Assembly: GCA_031410595.1 (NCBI GenBank)
Contig: JANNZM010000053.1
Coordinates: 85,601-149,600, forward strand
Direction of reading: 5' to 3'
Source of the DNA: JANMCE01 sp031410595
GTDB lineage: Bacteria > Actinomycetota > Acidimicrobiia > Acidimicrobiales > Ilumatobacteraceae
Length of the DNA stretch: 64,000 bases
In this document: positions 51,357 to 60,321 of the stretch, one piece after another
Layout of the letters: each line of letters begins with the position of its first letter
Position numbering within the stretch: position 1 is the stretch's first letter
Position numbers and translations under genes: made by a program
Notes under the pieces: generated by a model
Seen by the model: only the letters and a program-made list of their open reading frames with translations
The model's database searches: none
Told to the model about the DNA's origin: nothing

Positions 51357-54300
51357 TTCTTTTCATCACCAACGCCGACACCGAAATCCTCACCCTGCGA
51401 ACCATCACCGACGGACTGCCCGAGGGCTTCCCAGCCGTCCGAGCAGCCCATCCCGATCGTTTCGCCGACGACACAACGCTCAACGACGTGCGATGTGTCA
51501 TTGTCCGCTTACTGGGCGGACGAAGCGCATGGGCCAACGGCGCTGGCTTCGATACGTTGCGTTCCCGCTGCGTCGAGCAGTCGATTCCGCTCCTTGCGTT
51601 CGGTGGCGAATCAGTGCCCGACGCTGAACTTGCAGCGCTTTCCACGGCGTCTTCAGGTCTCGTCACCGAAGTGTTCGGTTACCTGACCGCTGGCGGTGCC
51701 CACAACCTTGAGAACATGCTTCGCTTCGTGGCCGACACGGTTCTGCTCGAGGGTTTCGGATTTGAGCCTTGCACACCTGTTGCCGACGTCGGTGTGTGGG
51801 AAGGCGCGGGCCTTGGCCGTCCCGGCGTCAAGCGTGAGCCGTCGCGGCCCCTTGTTGGCGTCATCTTTTATCGAGCGCACCTGCTCGCTGCCAATACCCA
51901 TTTCGTTACCGACCTCTGCAACGAGTTGGACGCGCAAGGCTCCGATGCTTTGGCTGTCTACTGCTACTCACTCCGACCCGACCGGGAAGGTCGCGTACCT
52001 GCGCTTGATCTCTGTGCTGCGCATGGCGTCGACGCACTCATCACCACGGTGCTGGCCATGGGCGGCGCCGTAGCCGGTGCCGGGACAGCGGGTGGAGCGG
52101 GCGGGCTCGACGGCGACGCGTGGGATGTGGCTGAGTTCGCCGCACTCGACGTGGCCGTCATTCAAGCACCAGCCTCAAGCCTTTCATCGTCTGCGTGGAC
52201 AGACTCCGACGCCGGTATGTCACCGGTTGATGTGGCCATGGGCGTGGCCGGGTGCGAACTCGATGGCCGTATCATCGCTCCACCATTCGCGTTCAAAGAA
52301 TTAGTCGATGATGGCGATGTGCTTGGCGCACCTGCATACGCGTATCGCACCGTTCCTGATCGCACCGCTCGTGTCGCCGGCATCGCCCACCGGGCAGCTC
52401 TTCTCAGGCGCATGCCGGCGGCCGGTAAGAAGGTCGTCATCGTGTTGTCGGCCTATCCAACCAAGCGCAGCCGCCTTGGCAACGCGGTCGGACTCGACAC
52501 ACCCGCCTCGGCCATAGACCTTCTCCACGCGCTCCGTTACGCGGGCCACAACGTCACGCGCATACCAGCCGACGGTGACGCGCTCATGGCCGAACTGGCC
52601 GACACCCTGGTGTACGACGCCGACACGTTGTCAGAGGTTGAGCTGGCCAAGTCGGTTGGTTCGCTCGATGCCGCAACCTACAACCGTTGGTTCGTGACCT
52701 TGCCGAGTGACGCACAACAGTGGGTCATTGACATCTGGGGACCAGCACCCGGTACGGCGCGCGTGCACGACGACCGGCTGATCTTCTCCGGCCTCGACCT
52801 CGGCGATGTGATGGTCACTATTCAGCCGCCCCGTGGCTACGGGGATGACCCCATTGCGGTGTATCACTCCCCCACGCTCCCGCCTGCGCATCACTATCTG
52901 GCGTTCTACCGTTGGCTAGACGAGGCATGGGGCGCCGACGCCGTGGTGCATCTCGGCAAGCACGGCACGCTTGAATGGTTGCCCGGCAAGAGCGTGGGCC
53001 TTTCGAGTTCCTGTTTCCCCGACGCTGCCATTGGCAACATGCCGTTCTTCTACCCGTTCGTGGTCAACGATCCGGGTGAGGGAACGCAGGCCAAACGTCG
53101 CGCCCACGCGGTCGTCATCGATCACCTGCAGCCACCCATGACGCGGGCCGAAACGTACGACGATCTGGCCAAGCTCGAACAGCTGCTCGATGAGCATGCG
53201 CAACTTGCCGCGCTCGATCCGAAGAAGTTGCCGGCCCAACGCGTTCGCATCTGGGAGTTGTTGGTGCAGGCCAACCTCAACCGTGATCTCGGTCTCGACC
53301 AGACTCCGACCGAAGCTGACTTCGAAGACGACGGATTCGATGATCTCATCGGTCACGTCGACGGGTATCTGTGTGAACTGAAGGATGCCCAGATCCGCGG
53401 TGGCCTTCACATCATGGGACGCCCTCCACAAGATGTTGCGTTGATCGAAACGATCCTGGCCGCTACCCGTCTACCGCAGGGCCAGGTTCCTTCGCTCAGA
53501 GCGGTGGTTGCCGCCGAACTCGGCATTGACCTCACCGCGAATCACCGGGTCGAGGTAGATGCGGTTGAGGCCGAGTGTCGCCGACTGGTGGAAGCCGCCG
53601 CCGAGCGTGGATGGGTTGCATCCGACGATGACCCGGTCACGACTGCATGGATCTGCGACCGGCTCGTTCCCCTGCTCTCCCACACGAGCGATGAGGTACG
53701 CAACCTTGTTGCCGGCATCGACGGTCGCTATGTGCCCAGCGGCCCAAGCGGAGCACTCACCCGAGGTGGCGCCCACGTACTGCCGACCGGTCGCAACTTC
53801 TACTCGGTCGACCCGAAGGCGTTGCCCACCCAGCTGTCGTGGCAGGTCGGCCAGGACCTGGCCAGCGCCCTGCTACAACGCCATCTCGACGAGGAAGGCA
53901 CCTACCCGCGCACCGTTGGCCTCGTTCTGTGGGGAACCGCAGCCATGCGCACGCAGGGCGACGACGTTGCCGAAGTGCTTGCCCTGCTCGGCGTACGCCC
54001 CGTATGGGAACCGGAGAGTCGGCGCGTCACCGGTGTCGAGGCCATTCCGTTGGCCGAACTTGGCCGCCCTCGCATCGATGTCACCGTGCGTATCTCCGGC
54101 TTCTTCCGCGACGCGTTCCCCAACCTTGTGGCGCTCATTGATGATGCCGTCGAACTCGTCGTTGCACTCGATGAGGACCACGACAACAACTTTGTCCGTG
54201 CGTCCGCCAGCACGGACGCACGCGTGTACGGCCCCGCTCCTGGTGGCTACGGCTCGGGGATTTTGTCGCTACTTGAGGGCGGGAACTGGCGCTCCGACGA

Positions 54301-54934
54301 TGACCTTGCCGCGGTCTACATCGCGTGGTCGGGGCACTCGTACGGTCGGGTTGGTTACGGCGTTCCCGCCGAAGCCGCCATGAAGCGCCGCTTCGCCGCC
54401 ATCGATGTTGCCGTCAAAAATCAGGACAACAGAGAGCACGACATCTTCGACTCGGATGATTACATGCAGGATCACGGCGGCATGGTCGCCACCATCCGCG
54501 CTCTGTCGGGCAAACAACCAAAAGCATGGTTCGGCGACACCGCCGATCCCGCCAACCCACGGGTGAGAGCACTGGCCGAAGAAGCCGCTCGTGTTGTGCG
54601 TAGCCGCGTCATCAACCCTCGTTGGATCGATGCCATGGAACGTCATGGTTACAAGGGTGCCTTCGAAATGGCGGCCACGGTCGACTACCTGTTCGGCTAC
54701 GACGCCACTGCGCAAGTGGTCGAAGACTGGATGTACGAAAAGGTCACAGAGGCCTACGTCGCCGACCCAGGCGTGCGGAAATTCTTCGAAAAATCGAACC
54801 CGTGGGCGTTGCGCTCCATCGCCGAACGCTTGTTGGAAGCCAACGAGCGTGAGATGTGGAACGCGTCGCCAGAAGCCTTGGCTGCCTTACGTTCAGCCCT
54901 TCTCGAAGCCGAGGGTTGGGAGGAGCGTCGATGA
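51353..54934 (+). CDS. cobN: Cobaltochelatase large subunit CobN
   Basis: A 1193-residue chelatase of the CobN/BchH superfamily, which inserts cobalt into hydrogenobyrinic acid a,c-diamide in the late-cobalt pathway. Family signatures include 'YHSPTLPPAHHYLAFYRWL', 'VVHLGKHGTLEWLPGKSVGLS', 'AHAVVIDHLQPPMTRAETYDD', 'RNFYSVDPKALPT', 'LWGTAAMRTQGDDVAEVLALLGVRPVW' and 'HEYDIFDSDDYMQ'-like 'EHDIFDSDDYMQDHGGMVATI'. The length is normal. ATG at 51353 overlaps the cobQ stop. The AAA+ partner subunit is the next gene, in one fused chain. Confidence 0.96.
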   Translation: MILFITNADTEILTLRTITDGLPEGFPAVRAAHPDRFADDTTLNDVRCVIVRLLGGRSAWANGAGFDTLRSRCVEQSIPLLAFGGESVPDAELAALSTASSGLVTEVFGYLTAGGAHNLENMLRFVADTVLLEGFGFEPCTPVADVGVWEGAGLGRPGVKREPSRPLVGVIFYRAHLLAANTHFVTDLCNELDAQGSDALAVYCYSLRPDREGRVPALDLCAAHGVDALITTVLAMGGAVAGAGTAGGAGGLDGDAWDVAEFAALDVAVIQAPASSLSSSAWTDSDAGMSPVDVAMGVAGCELDGRIIAPPFAFKELVDDGDVLGAPAYAYRTVPDRTARVAGIAHRAALLRRMPAAGKKVVIVLSAYPTKRSRLGNAVGLDTPASAIDLLHALRYAGHNVTRIPADGDALMAELADTLVYDADTLSEVELAKSVGSLDAATYNRWFVTLPSDAQQWVIDIWGPAPGTARVHDDRLIFSGLDLGDVMVTIQPPRGYGDDPIAVYHSPTLPPAHHYLAFYRWLDEAWGADAVVHLGKHGTLEWLPGKSVGLSSSCFPDAAIGNMPFFYPFVVNDPGEGTQAKRRAHAVVIDHLQPPMTRAETYDDLAKLEQLLDEHAQLAALDPKKLPAQRVRIWELLVQANLNRDLGLDQTPTEADFEDDGFDDLIGHVDGYLCELKDAQIRGGLHIMGRPPQDVALIETILAATRLPQGQVPSLRAVVAAELGIDLTANHRVEVDAVEAECRRLVEAAAERGWVASDDDPVTTAWICDRLVPLLSHTSDEVRNLVAGIDGRYVPSGPSGALTRGGAHVLPTGRNFYSVDPKALPTQLSWQVGQDLASALLQRHLDEEGTYPRTVGLVLWGTAAMRTQGDDVAEVLALLGVRPVWEPESRRVTGVEAIPLAELGRPRIDVTVRISGFFRDAFPNLVALIDDAVELVVALDEDHDNNFVRASASTDARVYGPAPGGYGSGILSLLEGGNWRSDDDLAAVYIAWSGHSYGRVGYGVPAEAAMKRRFAAIDVAVKNQDNREHDIFDSDDYMQDHGGMVATIRALSGKQPKAWFGDTADPANPRVRALAEEAARVVRSRVINPRWIDAMERHGYKGAFEMAATVDYLFGYDATAQVVEDWMYEKVTEAYVADPGVRKFFEKSNPWALRSIAERLLEANEREMWNASPEALAALRSALLEAEGWEERR

Positions 54935-56736
54935 CACAGCCGTTCGCCTTCTCCAGCGTGGTCGGTCAGGACGACGCCAAGCTCGCGCTGCTCTTGTGCG
55001 CCATTGATCCTTCTATCGGAGGTGTCCTGCTACGTGGTCAGAAGGGCTCAGCCAAAACCACCGTCGCTCGCGCCATTGCTGCGCTGCTGCCGGGCGAGGC
55101 CCGGTTCGTTGAGCTGCCGCTCGGAGCCACCGAAGACCGCGTCGTCGGTTCCGTCGATCTCGCCGACATGCTCACGGCCGGCACGCAGCGCGTGCGAGCG
55201 GGCCTCTTGTCGGATGCCCACGGAGGCGTGCTCTACGTGGATGAGGTGAACCTGCTGGCCGATCACCTCGTCGATGTGTTGCTCGACGTGGCAACCAGTG
55301 GCATCAACCGCATCGAGCGCGACGGTGTCGCCCACAGCCATCCGGCCCGCTTCGTGTTGGTCGGTTCGATGAACCCGGAAGAAGGCGACCTTCGGCCACA
55401 GCTCCTCGATCGATTCGGCCTTTCGGTCACCGTTACTGCATCCGTCGATCCGACGGAACGGGCCGACGCCGTGAGACGGCGACTAACGCACGACAGCCAC
55501 GGCACCAGCGCAGCCGATGCCGCCGCTGACCAACAGCTGCGTCAACGACTGGCAGTCGTCGAGTCGGCCGAGGTTCCCGATGCTGTCGTGTTGGCGGCCA
55601 GCACCCTTGCTGTAGCCGTCGGTGCCGAAGGGCTGCGGGCCGACATCGTGCTGTGCCGTGCAGCGGCCGCGTTCGCCGGATGGGAAGGCCGCAGCCTGGC
55701 AACAACCGACGATCTTCGAGCCGTTGCCCACCTCGTGCTCGCCCACCGCCGTCACCGTGGACCGTTCGACGCGCCCACCATGAGCAACGACGAGATCAAC
55801 GACGCGCTCAACAACGCAGTCGATGAAGGGCTCAGCGAAGACGCTCCCAGCGAACCGTCCGACGGTGCCCCGCCCACTCCCGAATCAGATCCCGGACAGC
55901 AGCGCGCCGAGCGTCCGGCCGGGGCCGCACTTGCGCCACCAACGCTGTCTACATCGGTTCATCGCACCTCTCCGGCCTCGGGTCGCAGGTCACCAATGGT
56001 CGGGCTCCGGGGGCGCATCACTGGAACCGAACCGGTCGGCACCGTTGTCACCGATGTCGCCGTCACAGCCACCGCAGTTGCCGTCGCCACTCGTCGAGCA
56101 GAGACGGGAACAACACTGCTCCACGCTGACGACATCCGGCAGGCGCGGCGCGAAACGAAGGCAGGTAACCTGCTCATATTCGTCGTCGATGCATCCGGCT
56201 CAATGGGCGCCAACGACCGGATTGAAGCGGCCAAGGGCGCCGTCCTCGGACTGCTCACCGACGCCTACCAACGTCGTGACAGGGTTGCGCTCATCTCAAT
56301 GGGTGGCGAACGGGCCAATGTCGTGCTGCAACCAACGGCCAGTGGAGAGATTGCCCGCACCCGCCTGGTCGATCTGCCCATCGGCGGCACCACGCCCCTT
56401 GCCGATGGATTGACGGTAGCCCTCAAAATGGCCACTGCACCCGGCAACGATCCGGGTCGGGCTCCGCTCCTCATCGTGCTGACCGACGGCCGGGCCACGT
56501 ACGCCTCGGATGGCCAAGACCCGCTTGATGCGGCACGGTCTGTCGCTTCCGAAATCGCTCGACGAGCGGTGGATGCCGTCGTCATCGACGCCGAGACGGG
56601 CATGCCCCGCCTCGGCTTGGCCGCCGAACTCGCCCAGACCATGGGCGCCACCTATCTGCACATCGATAACCTCGGCGCGGCCCGGATTGAAGATGTTGTT
56701 CGCACACACCTCGCTTCCCGCACCGAAGGTCGTTAA
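54931..56736 (+). CDS. Fused magnesium/cobalt chelatase AAA+ and VWA subunit (ChlI-ChlD / CobS-CobT-like)
   Basis: A 601-residue chelatase motor subunit. The N-terminal AAA+ part has Walker A 'LLRGQKGSAKTTVARAIAAL', 'ELPLGATEDRVVGSVDL', Walker B 'GVLYVDEVNLLADHLVDVLLDVA' and 'FVLVGSMNPEEGDLRPQLLDRFGL'. A Pro/acid-rich linker (~residues 300-375) leads to a VWA domain with the MIDAS 'FVVDASGSMGANDRI' and 'LTDGRATYAS'. Together with CobN it should form an ATP-driven chelatase, replacing the CobS and CobT chelatase subunits of alphaproteobacteria. ATG at 54931 has GGAGGAG nearby and overlaps cobN by 4 bases. Confidence 0.93.
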   Translation: MTQPFAFSSVVGQDDAKLALLLCAIDPSIGGVLLRGQKGSAKTTVARAIAALLPGEARFVELPLGATEDRVVGSVDLADMLTAGTQRVRAGLLSDAHGGVLYVDEVNLLADHLVDVLLDVATSGINRIERDGVAHSHPARFVLVGSMNPEEGDLRPQLLDRFGLSVTVTASVDPTERADAVRRRLTHDSHGTSAADAAADQQLRQRLAVVESAEVPDAVVLAASTLAVAVGAEGLRADIVLCRAAAAFAGWEGRSLATTDDLRAVAHLVLAHRRHRGPFDAPTMSNDEINDALNNAVDEGLSEDAPSEPSDGAPPTPESDPGQQRAERPAGAALAPPTLSTSVHRTSPASGRRSPMVGLRGRITGTEPVGTVVTDVAVTATAVAVATRRAETGTTLLHADDIRQARRETKAGNLLIFVVDASGSMGANDRIEAAKGAVLGLLTDAYQRRDRVALISMGGERANVVLQPTASGEIARTRLVDLPIGGTTPLADGLTVALKMATAPGNDPGRAPLLIVLTDGRATYASDGQDPLDAARSVASEIARRAVDAVVIDAETGMPRLGLAAELAQTMGATYLHIDNLGAARIEDVVRTHLASRTEGR

Positions 56737-56738
56737 CC

Positions 56739-57725
56739 ATGTACGTCCCGTCTCTCCCGCTGCTGCAAATCACGCGGCCCGGTCTCTACCCAACGCTTGG
56801 TCCGGCTGAGGCAACCGACGGTCTTTTGCTGGTCGGCCACGGTTCGTACTGTCACGTGAGTGGCAGCGAAATGGCCACCATCGGCCGTCATGTCAGTGCA
56901 GCGCGACCCGACCTTGCCGTTGAAGTTGGCTACCTCGAAATGAGTGACCCGCCTGCCGGCGTGGCCCTTGATCGCCTGGTTGCCCGCGGTGTGAAGCGCA
57001 TCACCATTCTGCCCATGATGTTGCTGGCCGCTGGTCACTCCAAGAGTGACGTCCCGGCGGTGGTTGTGGAAGCCCGCCTCAAGTACCCGGGCATGCCGAT
57101 CGTGTACGGACGTCCGTTCGGCGTGGATCACACCCTGTGCGCCATTGCTCACGACAACATCGCCGCGGTGAGTGGCAGTGGAAACCCACTCCTCGTTATT
57201 GCTCGAGGCACATCCGATCCCGATGCCAACGGCGAGGCATGCCGGGCGTCACGACTGGTGGCCGAGTTCGAAAAGGCACCCTTCGTCATTACCGGTTTCT
57301 CCGGCGTCACCGGTCCGCGCGTGCCAGAAGCCCTCGATATGTGCGCCCGCCTGGGAGCTACCAAGCTCACGGTGTTCTCGTGGTTCATCTGCAACGGCAA
57401 GCTGGTGCAGCGCATCCTGGCCGACGAGCGGGCCTTTGCAGCCGAGCGAGGCATCGACATCATCGACGCCGGCTACTTCGGACCAGATCCGCGCCTCGTC
57501 CCGATCATTCTCGATCGTTACCGGGAGGCGAACGAGGGCAAGGTAATCATGAGCTGTGATACCTGCGCTTATCGTCTTCCGTTCCCCGGCGAGGAAGACC
57601 GCGTCGGCCAACCCATCGGTGTCGGCCACTCACATCTCGCTCTCGAACACCGTACTGGCGGTCATTCGCGCAGCGACCACGGCCACGACCACGCGCACGA
57701 TCATGCCCATGGGCACAGCCATTGA
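56739..57725 (+). CDS. cbiX: Sirohydrochlorin chelatase CbiX (long form) with His-rich tail
   Basis: A 328-residue chelatase of the CbiX type with two tandem CbiX modules. The first has 'GLLLVGHGSYCHVSGSEM' with the catalytic His, and 'RITILPMMLLAAGHSKSDVP' with another His. The second has 'LLVIARGTSDPDANGEA' and later 'SCDTCAYRLPFPGEE', a CxxC close to the C-terminus as in cluster-binding CbiX proteins. The end is 'HSHLALEHRTGGHS' followed by a run of HxHD repeats that could hold cobalt. It inserts cobalt into sirohydrochlorin early in the pathway. Starts 2 bases after the chelatase gene; its stop overlaps the TTG of the next gene. Confidence 0.92.
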   Translation: MYVPSLPLLQITRPGLYPTLGPAEATDGLLLVGHGSYCHVSGSEMATIGRHVSAARPDLAVEVGYLEMSDPPAGVALDRLVARGVKRITILPMMLLAAGHSKSDVPAVVVEARLKYPGMPIVYGRPFGVDHTLCAIAHDNIAAVSGSGNPLLVIARGTSDPDANGEACRASRLVAEFEKAPFVITGFSGVTGPRVPEALDMCARLGATKLTVFSWFICNGKLVQRILADERAFAAERGIDIIDAGYFGPDPRLVPIILDRYREANEGKVIMSCDTCAYRLPFPGEEDRVGQPIGVGHSHLALEHRTGGHSRSDHGHDHAHDHAHGHSH

Positions 57726-59416
57726 CCACGTGGCCGCGCCCGGTCCCGCTCATCGGCGACACCTCATCGGCGGCTGATCGCGCCGCGGCTCCCAACGGGT
57801 GGGCCTTTCCTCCCGAGGATCGCCAAGCGTTCTACGACATCGCCCGTGCCCGGCGCGACATCCGTCGCTACCGACCCGACCCACTCGATCCAAAGCTGCT
57901 TGACCGTGTCCTTGCGGCGGGACACAACGCACCATCGGTTGGACAATCGCAGCCGTGGCGTTTCGTGGTCGTTACCAAACCTGAGACTCGCGAGCGAGCT
58001 GCGCTGTTGGCTGATCAGGAACGCCTCGCGCAGGCGCAGAAACTCGAGCCGGAGGCCGCCCGCCATCTGCTCGACCTGCAGCTTGAGGGAATCCGCGAAG
58101 CACCCGTCGGCATAGTGGTCTGCTGCGACCGACGCACACCCGGTGCTGGAGTGTTGGGCCGGAATACCTTCGATGATGCCGACATGTGGTCCTGCGCCTG
58201 CGCCATCCAAAACCTCTGGCTGGCGGCGCGCGCCGAGGGCCTCGGCCTCGGGTGGGTCACGCTCTTTCAACCCACCGATCTCGCTGCGCTCGTCGGTCTG
58301 CCTGTCGGGGTTGAGAGCCTCGGCTGGCTCTGTCTCGGTTGGCCCGACGAGCGACCACCGGAGCCTGGTCTCGAACGCTGGGGCTGGTCGGAGCGCTTGC
58401 CGCTTTCCGACGTGGTGATTCTCGACCACTGGTCGGGCGCTGCCCCGGCCGCTCCAGTGTCGAGCTTGAGGGCACCACTGCCGGCATCTGTCGTCGATGC
58501 TCGGGACGAAAACGACACGCTCCTCACGCCACTCGGTTCCCTCGGTCTCCTCGACCGCGTCGTTGATCGGGTTGTCGCCCTGGGGCATGGCGAGGCGACG
58601 TCGGCCACTCTTGTCTTCGTGGCTGGCGATCATCCCGTTGCCGACCTTGGAGTTAGCGCGTTCGGTCGTCACGTCACCGCCGATGTTCTCGCTGCCGCCC
58701 ACGCCGGTGAAGCCGTCGGTGTCGTTGCCGCCCGGGCCGCTGGATTGGAAACGATCATTGTGGACGCTGGCTGCAGTGTAGGGGACTTGGTCACTGCCGA
58801 TGCCCTCTCGCTCGATGACGTTCACCGCCTCATGAATGAGGGTAAAGCGGTAGGTCGTGCGGCTCGCAGTATCGTTGCCGTCGGCGAGGTCGGGATCGGA
58901 AACACAACGGTGGCGAGCGCCCTCGCGACGGTGCTGCTGAATGCGAGCAGCAACGATGTCGTTGGTCTTGGGGCGGGCTCAGACTCGGCCATGCTCGCCC
59001 GAAAACGTGAGGTGGTCGACGTAGCCGTGCACCGCGCCCGCGCCGAACACGGCGATCTCCTCGGCGATCCTGCCGTGCTCCTCGCCAGCCTCGGCGGACC
59101 AGAGTTTGCGTACCTCGTCGGTGTCTTGCTCGGTGCGGCCGAGGCTGGCAAAGCCATCGTGCTCGACGGCTTCGCAACCAGCGTCGCCGCCCTGTGCGCC
59201 GTGCTCATCGAGCCAGCGGTGGCGCAGCATTTGATCGCCGGGCAACGCAGCCGCGAGCGTGCTCACGCGCCTGTACTGAACCGGCTCGGGCTTGAGCCAC
59301 TCCTCGATCTGCGGCTCCGTGCCGGCGAAGGTGTCGGCGCGTGCTTTGCAACCCGCCTTGTGCTCAGCGCCCTGACGATTCGACGTGAGTCGGGCCGGGT
59401 CGCACAACAGCAATGA
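57722..59416 (+). CDS. Fusion: BluB (5,6-dimethylbenzimidazole synthase) + CobT (NaMN:DMB phosphoribosyltransferase)
   Basis: A 564-residue fusion. Residues ~25-230 are BluB, the flavin-destructase that makes the lower ligand of B12 from FMNH2: 'FYDIARARRDIRRYRPDPLDPKLLDRVLAAGHNAPSVGQSQPWRF', 'GLGLGWVTLF'. Residues ~255-560 are CobT/CobU, which activates DMB to alpha-ribazole phosphate: 'VFVAGDHPVADLGVSAFGRHVT', 'VGEVGIGNTTVASALA', 'KREVVDVAVHRA' and 'EGVGACFATRLVLSAL' at the end. Making and using the ligand in one chain is efficient. The start is TTG at 57722 (overlapping TGA). Confidence 0.94.
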   Translation: MTTWPRPVPLIGDTSSAADRAAAPNGWAFPPEDRQAFYDIARARRDIRRYRPDPLDPKLLDRVLAAGHNAPSVGQSQPWRFVVVTKPETRERAALLADQERLAQAQKLEPEAARHLLDLQLEGIREAPVGIVVCCDRRTPGAGVLGRNTFDDADMWSCACAIQNLWLAARAEGLGLGWVTLFQPTDLAALVGLPVGVESLGWLCLGWPDERPPEPGLERWGWSERLPLSDVVILDHWSGAAPAAPVSSLRAPLPASVVDARDENDTLLTPLGSLGLLDRVVDRVVALGHGEATSATLVFVAGDHPVADLGVSAFGRHVTADVLAAAHAGEAVGVVAARAAGLETIIVDAGCSVGDLVTADALSLDDVHRLMNEGKAVGRAARSIVAVGEVGIGNTTVASALATVLLNASSNDVVGLGAGSDSAMLARKREVVDVAVHRARAEHGDLLGDPAVLLASLGGPEFAYLVGVLLGAAEAGKAIVLDGFATSVAALCAVLIEPAVAQHLIAGQRSRERAHAPVLNRLGLEPLLDLRLRAGEGVGACFATRLVLSALTIRRESGRVAQQQ

Positions 59417-60321
59417 GCGCCATAGGCCCCGGACCGCATGGTGGCGATGCTCGGCGAGTCGCTCGGCATCTCGGTCTCGATCCTGCCGATGTCATCGATC
59501 TCTCGGCCAGCCTGAACCCTTTCGCCCCCGACCCAACTGAGATCATTGGCCGGCATCTTTCCACGCTGCACGAGTATCCCGATGCCACCGCCGCAACCGA
59601 GCAGTTCGCGGATGCACTCGCCGTCCCTCGTGAGCGACTCGTCCTCACCAACGGCGGCGCCGAAGCCATTGCACTCGTTGCTGCCCATCTCGGCAAAGGG
59701 GCCATTGTCGACCCAGACTTCTCCCTCTACCGCCGCCATCTCGCTGCGGTCGATCAGCATGCCGGACGGTGGAGGTCGAACCCGGCCAGTCCGCTCGGTA
59801 CCCTGGCTGCGCCCGACGAGCAGGCCGAGGTGTGGGATGAAGCGTTTTATCCGCTGGCCACCGGAACGTGGACTCGTGGTGACGACACCAGCTGGCGACT
59901 TGGCTCACTTACCAAGCTGTGGAGTTGCCCCGGCTTGCGCCTCGGCTATGTGATTGCACCCGAGATCGAAAGCGCCGAGATCATTCGAGCCCTTCAGCCC
60001 CGTTGGAGTGTGAACGGAATGGCCCTCGCCTCCGTATCTGACTTCCTCGCGGTCACCGATCTGCGCGGCTGGGCGGTTTCGATAGCGGCGCTCCGTACAC
60101 GATTCACGAACGAACTGGACTGCCTTGGACTGCGCGTAACACCATCGAGCGCGAACTGGGTACTGGTTCACGACGCGTCGCACCTGCGAGTACCCCTGGC
60201 CAAAGCGGGCATCGTGGTTCGAGACTGCACCAGCTTCGGGATGCCGTCCACCGTTCGCATCGCGCTGCCCAAACCTCACGAGGTCGAGCGCGTGCTCGAC
60301 TCCATCGATGCAGTCCGGTGA
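59413..60321 (+). CDS. cobC: PLP-dependent threonine-phosphate decarboxylase / aminotransferase-like (CobC/CobD type)
   Basis: A 302-residue class I/II aminotransferase-fold protein. 'HGGDARRVARHLGLDPADVIDLSASLNPFAP' opens the CobC/CobD(Salmonella) family, 'LTNGGAEAIALVAAHLG' binds the PLP phosphate, and the Schiff-base Lys is in 'RLGSLTKLWSCPGLRLGYV'. 'VRIALPKPHEVERVLDSI' closes it. It makes aminopropanol phosphate for the nucleotide loop. ATG at 59413 overlaps bluB-cobT (ATGA). It is shorter than the Salmonella enzyme (364 residues), so parts of the small domain are trimmed. Confidence 0.91.
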   Translation: MSAIGPGPHGGDARRVARHLGLDPADVIDLSASLNPFAPDPTEIIGRHLSTLHEYPDATAATEQFADALAVPRERLVLTNGGAEAIALVAAHLGKGAIVDPDFSLYRRHLAAVDQHAGRWRSNPASPLGTLAAPDEQAEVWDEAFYPLATGTWTRGDDTSWRLGSLTKLWSCPGLRLGYVIAPEIESAEIIRALQPRWSVNGMALASVSDFLAVTDLRGWAVSIAALRTRFTNELDCLGLRVTPSSANWVLVHDASHLRVPLAKAGIVVRDCTSFGMPSTVRIALPKPHEVERVLDSIDAVR

